From an uncultured Marinobacter sp. (GTDB lineage: Bacteria > Pseudomonadota > Gammaproteobacteria > Pseudomonadales > Oleiphilaceae): 64,000 nt of DNA. Below, in pieces: positions 57,543 through 64,000 of the stretch (the first letter of the stretch is position 1; the number at the start of each line of letters is the position of its first letter). The notes under the pieces are model-generated. The model saw only the letters and a program-made list of their open reading frames with translations. It had not been told where the DNA came from and ran no database searches. Both the position numbers and the translations under genes were made by a program. Location: contig NZ_CAMPJO010000005.1 in NCBI RefSeq assembly GCF_946886895.1, positions 124,001 to 188,000 on the forward strand. Direction: 5' to 3'.

Positions 57543-57558
57543 TGCACTGCGCAGTGCA
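57543..57558. promoter_or_regulatory. 16-bp perfect palindrome upstream of the sulfurtransferase operon
   Basis: TGCACTGCGCAGTGCA is fully self-complementary. It lies about 47 bases before the sulfurtransferase start codon, next to an AT-rich run and a CATAAT element at 57564-57569. The position suits an operator for a dimeric regulator that senses sulfur compounds, but no regulator gene is adjacent. Confidence 0.55.
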
Positions 57559-57604
57559 GGATTCATAATGATCGCTCAAGAATTTTTTGCGAAGGAGGCA
57601 TACC

Positions 57605-58561
57605 ATGAGCCGTTTACTGGCTATTGTTCTGCTGGTTACCAGCTCACTGGCCTGGGCGGATGGCGACAGAACGCCGCCTCTGGTGGACGCCAGCTGGCTT
57701 GAGGGGAATCTTCAACGAGACAACCTGGTGGTACTGGACGTCCGTTCCGGCATCGATAACGGCGGTGACCGGAGCAGCTTCCAGCAAGCTCATATCCCGG
57801 GCTCGATTTACAGCAACTACACGGGCGACGGCTGGCGCGAGACCCGCGATGGCGTTGCCGGGCTCCTGCCTCCGGTGGCCAGCCTGGAGCGGCTGATCGG
57901 TGGGCTCGGCATCGGCAATGACGACACCGTGGTGATCGTCCCGGCGGGCACCGGGCCGACGGACTTCGGCAGTGCCGCCCGGGTTTACTGGACCTTCCGG
58001 GTGCTTGGCCATGATGCGGTTACCGTGTTGAACGGCGGCTTTGCCGGCTGGCAGACGGCAGGTTTCGAAGTTGCCAGCGGTGGCTCAGAGGCCCGGCCCG
58101 TTGCACAGTTTGAGGGCACCCTGCAGCCTGAGCTGATTGCCTCGCTGGAGGAAGTGCAGGCGGCCCGCGACAGCCAGGCGCAACTGGTGGATGCCCGGCC
58201 GTCAGACTACTTCCGTGGTGAAACCAAGTCTCCCGCGGCCAAAGCAGCCGGGACCATTCCGGGCGCCAGAAGCCTGCCTCATACCAGCTTTCTTGGCCAG
58301 CAGAGTCGCGTTTGGTATCTCAATGCCGACCAGATAACCGCGAAGGTGAATCAGGCTGAGCTGGATCCGTCGCAGCGCACTATTTCTTTCTGCAACACCG
58401 GACACTGGGCCGCCACCGACTGGTTTGTGTTGAGCGAGCTGGCGGGTTTTGAGGAAGTCGCGCTTTACGATGGTTCCATGGCTGAGTGGTCCCAGGACAG
58501 CAGCCGCCCGATGCAGGTCGCAAAGCAGGGCCTGGGCAAGCTTCTGGACCTGTTTAACTGA
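57605..58561 (+). CDS. Periplasmic thiosulfate/mercaptopyruvate sulfurtransferase (two rhodanese domains)
   Basis: 318 residues. A signal peptide (LLAIVLLVTSSLAWA) exports it to the periplasm. Two rhodanese domains follow: an inactive N-terminal one (LVVLDVRSGID ... GHDAVTVLNGGFAGW), and a C-terminal one with the active cysteine in SFCNTGHWAATDW. It would move sulfane sulfur from thiosulfate or a similar donor. AAGGAGG precedes the ATG at 57605. The TsuA-like transporter gene follows after 24 bases, so export-side sulfur handling and uptake are linked in one operon. Confidence 0.87.
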   Translation: MSRLLAIVLLVTSSLAWADGDRTPPLVDASWLEGNLQRDNLVVLDVRSGIDNGGDRSSFQQAHIPGSIYSNYTGDGWRETRDGVAGLLPPVASLERLIGGLGIGNDDTVVIVPAGTGPTDFGSAARVYWTFRVLGHDAVTVLNGGFAGWQTAGFEVASGGSEARPVAQFEGTLQPELIASLEEVQAARDSQAQLVDARPSDYFRGETKSPAAKAAGTIPGARSLPHTSFLGQQSRVWYLNADQITAKVNQAELDPSQRTISFCNTGHWAATDWFVLSELAGFEEVALYDGSMAEWSQDSSRPMQVAKQGLGKLLDLFN

Positions 58562-58585
58562 ACTGTTTAACCAAGTGGAAACCTG

Positions 58586-59800
58586 ATGGCTGATTCCGCA
58601 GTTCTCCAGCCGGGGCTCCAACAGCCCGGCTGGCAAGTGGATCGATTTATCGTATCGACCGCATTGACTGGCGTTGCCCTCCTTGGCGGACTGATCTGGC
58701 TGGAAACAGCCCCGTTCATGGTGGCGCTATTTGTGATTGGCGCAGTGCTCGGCATGGCGCTTTATCATGGTGCTTTCGGCTTTACCGCCGGCTGGCGCAA
58801 TCTGGTGGTTAAAAAGCGCGGCTCCGGCATGCGGGCCCAGTTGCTGCTGTTTGGTGTCACCTCGTTGATCATGGTGCCGATGCTGCATAGTGGTCAGGAA
58901 GGTCTGGTGGGTGCGGTTGCCCCTGTGGGCACCTCCCTTGTCGTGGGCTCTTTCCTGTTCGGCCTGGGCATGCAGCTGGGCGGCGGCTGCGGCTCCGGCA
59001 CGCTGTTCACGGTCGGCGCCGGCAATATCCGTATGGTGGTGACACTGGTATTTTTCATTGTCGGCACGGTGCTGGGCTCCATCCACCTGCCCTGGTGGCT
59101 GGATCAGCCCGGATTTGATCCGGTGCCGTTGGTCAATACCTTTGGTGTCAGTGGTGCCATCCTCGTCCAGTTCGTCGGGCTCGGGCTGATTGCCTGGTGG
59201 GTGAACCGTATCGAGCGCAAGGCCCATGGCAATGTTGAACGGGGCGAACTGCTCTGGAAAGGCCAGAGTCATGGTGTGCTGAGAACCCTTCTGAGTGGCC
59301 GCTGGCCGTTCACCTGGGCGATCCTGATTCTGGCCGCTGGTAACGCGCTGACCCTGGCGATCGGCGGCGCGCCCTGGAGCATCACCTTTGCGTTCAACGT
59401 CTGGGGGGCCAAGGCCCTGGAAGTGGTGGGCGTAAACATGGCCCAGTTCGAGTTCTGGACCTGGGATTATCCCGCCATGGCCCTGAAGGACTCGGTACTC
59501 ACCAATATCCCGTCTGTCATGAACTTCGGCTTGTTGCTTGGCGCCATGCTCGCGGCGGGCTTGGCCAATCGCTTCAATGAAGCCAGTCGTAACCGGCCGG
59601 AGGGCCGTCAGTTCCTGGCCGCCGTGGTGGGGGGCTTGCTGCTGGGTTATGGTGCCCGTCTGGGATTTGGCTGCAACATCGGGGCGCTGTTTTCCGGCAT
59701 TGCCTCGGCCAGCCTGCACGCCTGGGTCTGGTTTGCCAGTGCTTTCGTGGGCTCGCTCATCGGCATCCGCCTGCGGCCCTGGTTCCGGCTGCCAAACTGA
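58586..59800 (+). CDS. YeeE/YedE-family thiosulfate transporter (TsuA-like)
   Basis: This 404-residue membrane protein has about nine to twelve helices and two YeeE/YedE repeats. The conserved cysteines lie in LGGGCGSGTLF and LGFGCNIGALFSG, matching the thiosulfate-relay cysteines of TsuA. It should import thiosulfate for cysteine synthesis. Preceded by a periplasmic rhodanese and followed, 17 bases later, by a small cysteine-rich membrane protein that may help the relay. No TsuB (TusA-like) gene is seen in the operon. Confidence 0.88.
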   Translation: MADSAVLQPGLQQPGWQVDRFIVSTALTGVALLGGLIWLETAPFMVALFVIGAVLGMALYHGAFGFTAGWRNLVVKKRGSGMRAQLLLFGVTSLIMVPMLHSGQEGLVGAVAPVGTSLVVGSFLFGLGMQLGGGCGSGTLFTVGAGNIRMVVTLVFFIVGTVLGSIHLPWWLDQPGFDPVPLVNTFGVSGAILVQFVGLGLIAWWVNRIERKAHGNVERGELLWKGQSHGVLRTLLSGRWPFTWAILILAAGNALTLAIGGAPWSITFAFNVWGAKALEVVGVNMAQFEFWTWDYPAMALKDSVLTNIPSVMNFGLLLGAMLAAGLANRFNEASRNRPEGRQFLAAVVGGLLLGYGARLGFGCNIGALFSGIASASLHAWVWFASAFVGSLIGIRLRPWFRLPN

Positions 59801-59817
59801 TGGGAGGAAGTAACAGC

Positions 59818-60012
59818 ATGGAGCGAGCCTACAGCCGAGCCCGTATTCTCGTGGTACTGGGCATTATCCTGGTGCTGATTCTGGTGGACCACCTGAACAG
59901 CCCCACCTTTGCGTTCAATTCCGGCCAGGGCAATGTGGAAACGGCATTGATGCAGCGGGATGAAACCGCGTGTGCGCCCTGCGGGGCGCCTTGTCCGTCA
60001 ACACGGAACTGA
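59818..60012 (+). CDS. Small single-span membrane protein with cysteine tail
   Basis: 64 residues. One hydrophobic helix (ILVVLGIILVLILVDHL) is followed by a polar tail ending in ETACAPCGAPCPSTRN with three cysteines. I do not recognise the family. A GGGAGGAAG site precedes the ATG at 59818, and the gene directly follows the thiosulfate transporter gene, so a role in sulfur-compound handling is plausible but unproven. Confidence 0.6.
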   Translation: MERAYSRARILVVLGIILVLILVDHLNSPTFAFNSGQGNVETALMQRDETACAPCGAPCPSTRN

Positions 60013-60031
60013 AACCAGCGGGAGAGAGCAG

Positions 60032-60329
60032 ATGAACAAGGTATGTGTCGTGATGGGTGTTGGCCCGGGCAATGGTGAAGCCTTTGGGCGGCGGTTCAGC
60101 GATGAGGGCTTTCAGGTTGCGATGCTGTCTCGCAGTGAAGACTACCTGACGCAGCTAGCGCAATCGGTTACCGGAACCCATGCCTTTCCCTGTGACCTGA
60201 TGGAGCCGGAACAGATTACCGCGGTGCTGGCCGCCAAAGCAGCCTGACGCCGTCTGGAATCTCTGCCATCAGGACTCGTCCGCGTGGACTTTTGAACTGG
60301 ATATCCGACCTTTCGGGGAAGCCTGGTAG
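60032..60329 (+). pseudogene. Short-chain dehydrogenase with large internal deletion
   Basis: The frame starts as an SDR with a good nucleotide loop (VMGVGPGNGEAFGRRF) and ends prematurely at 60247. In the next frame (from 60240 to 60329) the true C-terminus of the same family is still readable, AWTFELDIRPFGEAW. The middle ~150 residues, with the YxxxK active site, are missing, and the joined ends are out of frame. Confidence 0.85.
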
Positions 60330-60355
60330 TCATCTCCGGTGAGTCGAGCTGTCCG

Positions 60356-61102
60356 TCACACCGGATTGGTGGCCAGGATTTTCTTCAGAAAATCCTGCGT
60401 CCGGGGATCCTTCGGGTTGTAGAAGATTTCGCTCGGTGGTCCCTGTTCCACAATCCGGCCGCCGTCGATAAAGATCACCCGGTCGGCCACGTCCCGGGCG
60501 AAGGACATTTCATGGGTGACCACCATCATGGTCTGGCGTTCTGACGCCAACTGTTTCATCAGCCCGAGCACTTCTTCCACCCACTCGGGGTCGAGCGAGG
60601 ACGTGGGCTCGTCAAACAGAATGACCTCGGCACCGGTGGCCATGGCCCGGCCAATCCCGACACGTTGCTGTTGGCCTCCGGACATGGCCGCCGGGTAGGC
60701 GTCTGCCTTATCGGCCAGACCGATTTGATGAAGAATCTCTCGAGCTCGTTTATACGCTTTTTCTTTGGGCCACTTGTCCACCACCAGCAGACGCTCTGCG
60801 ATGTTTTGCAGTGCGGTCTTGTTGGCAAACAGGGCGTAATTCTGGAATACAAAGGCCGTTCGTCGGCGCATGGAGAGGATATCGGCGCGGCTGGCCCGGT
60901 TTACATCCACCGTCAGGTCGCCCACGGTCAGGGTGCCGGCGGTGGGCTGTTCCAGAAAGTTGATACAACGCAGCAGGGTGGATTTCCCGGTGCCTGAGGG
61001 GCCAATGATGACCACGATTTCGCCCTTCTCAATGGCTAGATCGATTCCGTCGAGCACCACGGTCTTGCCAAAATGCTTGCTCAGTGATTCCAGCTTGATC
61101 AT
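60356..61102 (-). CDS. Amino acid ABC transporter ATP-binding protein (cystine type)
   Basis: This 248-residue ATPase of the polar amino acid uptake family (GlnQ/TcyC-like) has Walker [10 protein letters not shown], the signature [15 protein letters not shown], Walker [14 protein letters not shown] and the switch His in VVTHEMSF. It is the third gene of a leftward operon with the binding protein and permease; its start overlaps the permease stop. Cystine is the favoured substrate because of the subfamily resemblance and the nearby sulfur genes, but other amino acids cannot be excluded. Confidence 0.9.
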   Translation of the reverse strand: MIKLESLSKHFGKTVVLDGIDLAIEKGEIVVIIGPSGTGKSTLLRCINFLEQPTAGTLTVGDLTVDVNRASRADILSMRRRTAFVFQNYALFANKTALQNIAERLLVVDKWPKEKAYKRAREILHQIGLADKADAYPAAMSGGQQQRVGIGRAMATGAEVILFDEPTSSLDPEWVEEVLGLMKQLASERQTMMVVTHEMSFARDVADRVIFIDGGRIVEQGPPSEIFYNPKDPRTQDFLKKILATNPV

Positions 61103-61773
61103 CGGCTGTAGGCCTTGTTCAGACGGACTTCCAGATAGTGCTGAAGTTTGGACAGCAATTCGACCACGATCCAGTACATAACGGCCGCGACAATAAAGGC
61201 TTCAAAATAGAGGAAGCTGCCGGCGGCCTCTTTCTGGGTCGCGCCCATCAGTTCGGTGACCCCCAGGGTAAAGGCCAGGGAGGTGGCCTTGATCATGTCA
61301 ATGAAGTAGTTCATCAGTGTGGGCAGCGCCACCCGGGTGGCCTGGGGCAAAACAATCCGGCGCATGAGCTGGCCGTTGGTCATGCCAATAGACAGCGCTG
61401 CCTCGGTCTGGCTGCGATCAACCCCGATGATGGCGGCGCGGATGGATTCGGCCATATAGGCTGAAAAATGCAGAGTCAGGCCCATGATGGTTGCGGTGAT
61501 GCCGTCAATGACGGTCAGTAAACTGAATAGCTGGGGCAGGCCATAATAGAAAAGAAACAGCTGAACCAGCAGCGGCGTGCCCCTGAAGAAGGAGATGAAA
61601 ACAATGGTCAGCTGGTTGACGACCGGAATGGACAGAACCCGGACCACCGCCAGCAGGCAGGCCAGGATGAGCGCAAGCACCATGCCGGTACCCGCCAGCT
61701 GTAGGGTAAGGGGCAGGTACCCGAGCAGGACGGGCACCAGTCCAAGCATGTAATCGACGTTAAGTACCGACAT
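61099..61773 (-). CDS. Amino acid ABC transporter permease (cystine type)
   Basis: This 224-residue inner-membrane protein of the HisM family has about five helices and the EAA loop ([22 protein letters not shown]) that contacts the ATPase. The conserved N-terminal motif [20 protein letters not shown] is also intact. Between the binding-protein and ATPase genes of one operon. Confidence 0.9.
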   Translation of the reverse strand: MSVLNVDYMLGLVPVLLGYLPLTLQLAGTGMVLALILACLLAVVRVLSIPVVNQLTIVFISFFRGTPLLVQLFLFYYGLPQLFSLLTVIDGITATIMGLTLHFSAYMAESIRAAIIGVDRSQTEAALSIGMTNGQLMRRIVLPQATRVALPTLMNYFIDMIKATSLAFTLGVTELMGATQKEAAGSFLYFEAFIVAAVMYWIVVELLSKLQHYLEVRLNKAYSR

Positions 61774-61786
61774 GGGAAGTCCCGCC

Positions 61787-62542
61787 TTAAGGGCGGGTAA
61801 TGTCGGTGCCGAACCACTTCTCGGAAATGGCTTTCAGGGTACCTTTCTCACGCAGGGCGGCCAGGGCCTTATTTACCTCATCTCTCAGCGCACGACCTTT
61901 CTCGGTATCCCGGAACGGATACGCGTTGGTGATGCTGGAGAAGGTCGGGCCGGCCAATGCCAGCGGTAATGGCTTTTCCTTGATGATCTGGCTGGCGCTG
62001 ACACGATCCATGACAAACGCATCCACCCGGCCAAGGGCGGTATCCCGCTCAAGGTTGCTTTCGTAGGTTTTGATGTTGATCTGGTCCGCGTAGGGCAGCT
62101 CGCGCAGCAGGGACTCAAAATTGGAGCCCAGGTTGACCGCCACCGTTTTGCCTTTGAGATCCTCAACGCCCTGGATTTCGTCGTTGCCCTTTTTGACTAC
62201 GACCTGAGCGCCGTCATAAACATACGGTTCGCTGAACAGGTAAGCTTTCTTGCGTTCGTCGGTGATGGTGATCTGGTTGGCCACCGTATCAATCCGGCCC
62301 GCCCCGAGCATGCCGAACAGGCCGGAGAAATTGGCGGTCTGGAACTGGATCTCTCGGCCCATTTCCTTGCCGATGGCCTTCATGACATCCACATCAAAGC
62401 CTTTGAGGACATCCTGCTCAACAAAGGTAAACGGGAAATACTGGCCGGACATGCCGACTCGCAGGGGGTCCTCCTGCGCCTGCAAAGCGCTGCTTGTCAG
62501 TAAGGAAACGATCATAAACGCCGTGGCTAAAATCGTCTTCAT
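61787..62542 (-). CDS. Amino acid ABC transporter substrate-binding protein (cystine type)
   Basis: This 251-residue periplasmic binding protein (SBP family 3) has a signal peptide ending near LQAQEDP and the ligand fold LRVGMSGQYFPFTF ... GFDVDVMKAIGKEMG ... ANQITITDERK ... DAFVMDRVSA. It resembles TcyA/FliY-type cystine-binding proteins. GAAGGAGG precedes the ATG. First gene of the operon, divergent from the decayed TetR gene across a 110-base AT-rich gap. Confidence 0.88.
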   Translation of the reverse strand: MKTILATAFMIVSLLTSSALQAQEDPLRVGMSGQYFPFTFVEQDVLKGFDVDVMKAIGKEMGREIQFQTANFSGLFGMLGAGRIDTVANQITITDERKKAYLFSEPYVYDGAQVVVKKGNDEIQGVEDLKGKTVAVNLGSNFESLLRELPYADQINIKTYESNLERDTALGRVDAFVMDRVSASQIIKEKPLPLALAGPTFSSITNAYPFRDTEKGRALRDEVNKALAALREKGTLKAISEKWFGTDITRP

Positions 62543-62652
62543 AAAGCCTCCTTCTCATCACGTGTAGAACATTCAGCATAAACCGGGTCGGCCATCGGGG
62601 GAAATGAGTAACTGCCTTGTACTATTTAATCAAATGATATTATTAATATTCT

Positions 62653-63617
62653 ATGAGCCACCAAAAACGGCAGCGCCAAACCAATGGTCCGCACCCGCCG
62701 CGCAGCCCTGGCCGGCCCAGCGACGACCCCGCCATTCGCGAGCGAATGATTGAAGTCGCCCTGCGCGAGTTCTCCGCGCACGGTTTTCGCGGTGTGTCGG
62801 TGACCGCCATTGCGAAGGAGGCCGGGGCCACACCGGCGATGATTCACTACTACTTCGGCAACAAGCAGGGGTTGTATGAAGCCGTGCTGCAGCGTGCGTT
62901 GGGGCCGAGTATGAAGACCTCACCGTGGAGGAGAATCTGCGCTTTCTGGCCGCGGTTTACGATTTGCCCAGGCGCTATCTGAAACAACGCATTGATCGGG
63001 CGCTGTCACAACTTGGCCATCCTGGACCGCGGTCAACTGCTGATCAACGGCTCGGACCCGACCGTGGAAAGTATCGCCCGGCGACTCACGCAGATGCCCC
63101 TGCCCTGATCGGCGTCATCCTGCACCTGACCATGGTGCTGTTCACGCCCATCGCCATCGTGCGTGAGCGGGAACGCGGCAATCTGGAGCTGCTGATCACC
63201 ACGCCGGTAAAGTCGTGGGAGCTCTGGGTCAGTCAGTGGCTGTTCGACGTGCCGGTGCGGGGTCAGGTGCTTGATCTCTATCTGGCCTCGGTCTTCTTCA
63301 TCCTGGCCGCGCTGGCGCTGGGCCTGACGGTGTCGACGCTGGCGAAGACACAATTCCAGGCCATCCAGCTCACGGTGTTCACCTTCCTGCCGTCGATCCT
63401 GCTGCCCGGCTTCATGTTTCCGTTCGAGGGGATGCCGCTCGCGGCGCAGTGGATCGGGGAAGTGATTCCGCTGACCCATTTTGTACGGCTGTCGCGGGGC
63501 ATACTGGTACGGGGTGCCGAGCTCAGCGAGCTGCACGCGGAAATCTGGCCGCTGTTGGCGTTCTTTGTCGTCTTCATGGTGATCGCGACGCTACGGTTCA
63601 GCAAGCGGCTGGATTGA
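62653..63617 (+). pseudogene. Collapsed TetR - ABC ATPase - ABC-2 permease gene set
   Basis: Three genes have been shortened into under 1 kb. A TetR N-terminus with intact helix-turn-helix (GVSVTAIAKEAGATPAMIHYYFGNKQGLYEAVL) runs to about 62905. From 62907 the frame of an ABC ATPase (YEDLTVEENLRFLAAVYDLPR) follows, then a displaced piece of its end (RCHNLAILDRGQLLINGS) in another frame. From about 63100 an ABC-2 permease reads through (TPIAIVRERERGNLELLI ... FLPSILLPGFMFPFEGMPLA) to 63617, but lacks its middle between SWELWVS and QWLFDVPVRG. A drug or export ABC system of the YhhJ/YbhR type has been lost. Confidence 0.85.
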
Positions 63618-64000
63618 CAGGTCTGCCGTTGCCCTTTCCCTTGCCTGGCACGCCAGGATCACCTCGCAGGGAATGAATCATTGGGCACCGCTGCGGATCG
63701 TCACTGCACCGACATCGGTCCACCAGATCGCTCAGAGTCGCCTGCATTTGCTGCAGGCCGGCGATCCTGCCCTGCACATCAGCCAGCTTGTGTTCGGCCA
63801 GGACTCTGGCCTCGTCGCAGTGGGTACCGTCTTCCAGTTTCAGCAGTTCGCCAACCTCTTCCAGACTGAAACCCAGCCACTGGGCCGAGCGGATAAAGTG
63901 CAGCCGGGCCACGGCATCGTCATCATAACGTCGGATACCGCCCAGGGGTTTTTGCGGCACCGGTAATAGCCCCCGCCGCTGGTAATAACGGATGGTTTCT
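63598..64000 (-). CDS. merR: Mercury-responsive MerR regulator, 5' end outside window
   Basis: At least 133 residues are visible. ETIRYYQRRGLL, IRRYDDDAVARLHFIRSAQ and LGFSLEEVGELLKLEDGTHC match mercury-type MerR. The three Hg(II)-binding cysteines are present (GTHCDEAR, the second Cys of DRCRCS, and QRCPMI). The tail beyond SLRG (GDPGVPGKGKGNGRPVNPAAC) is unusual and its last six codons overlap the decayed permease end. Such a gene normally faces a merTPA operon, which would lie to the right of the window. Confidence 0.9.
   Translation of the reverse strand, partial: ETIRYYQRRGLLPVPQKPLGGIRRYDDDAVARLHFIRSAQWLGFSLEEVGELLKLEDGTHCDEARVLAEHKLADVQGRIAGLQQMQATLSDLVDRCRCSDDPQRCPMIHSLRGDPGVPGKGKGNGRPVNPAAC

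Noticed and set aside
59800..59817. Earlier ATG for the small cysteine-rich protein
   Set aside because: It overlaps the transporter stop, and the GGGAGGAAG ribosome site lies after it and serves the ATG at 59818.

Overview
The window looks like a chromosomal segment of a GC-rich marine gammaproteobacterium. The protein sequences resemble Marinobacter or a close relative: a fused NuoCD complex I operon, an OprI-type alanine-zipper lipoprotein, an NfeD/slipin pair, NhaP2 and a manganese-riboswitch GDT1 gene. The genus is an inference from protein resemblance; no rRNA gene is present.

Positions 1-13.4 kb hold housekeeping and envelope genes: a secreted ExeM/NucH-type nuclease (cut off at the left edge) next to a WYL regulator, a YcaD-like MFS carrier, a MarR/EmrB-type efflux pair, a manganese riboswitch controlling a GDT1-family exporter, two YkuD L,D-transpeptidases, an NfeD protease with its slipin partner, a murein lipoprotein and a K+/H+ antiporter. 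A tRNA-Gly(CCC) follows. The complete 13-gene NADH:quinone oxidoreductase operon nuoA-N (13.8-28.7 kb, C and D fused) then meets a convergent type II NADH dehydrogenase gene, and a NosR-like membrane flavo-iron-sulfur protein lies behind it.

Positions 32.3-52.8 kb form an accessory conflict island. It opens with an 11.7-kb gene for a Sec-exported Rhs/YD-repeat giant (about 3,906 residues). Its ectodomain combines cadherin-like repeats, a squalene-cyclase-like module with a CxxCH motif, and an FG-GAP propeller. It ends in a variable toxin tip with a GHH/HNH-like nuclease signature, and a SUKH-like immunity gene overlaps its stop. Next comes a divergently oriented AAA ATPase plus subtilisin-like protease pair matching the IetAS anti-phage family. 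Then follow a 5'-truncated second Rhs tip, with a different PD-(D/E)XK-like nuclease end and its own immunity gene, a frameshifted XRE regulator remnant and a decayed IS5-type element. The two Rhs copies share about 1.27 kb, including 140 identical bases, and diverge exactly at the toxin junction.

Positions 52.9-64 kb return to core-type genes (LOG, a spermidine-synthase-like protein, PEBP, an LpxH-like phosphatase, TetR plus a CMD/AhpD protein). A sulfur cluster follows (periplasmic sulfurtransferase, TsuA-like transporter, cystine-type ABC importer). Several genes here are internally deleted: an fdhD remnant, an SDR gene and a TetR-ABC exporter set. The right edge carries an incomplete mercury-type merR, so a mer operon probably lies just outside.
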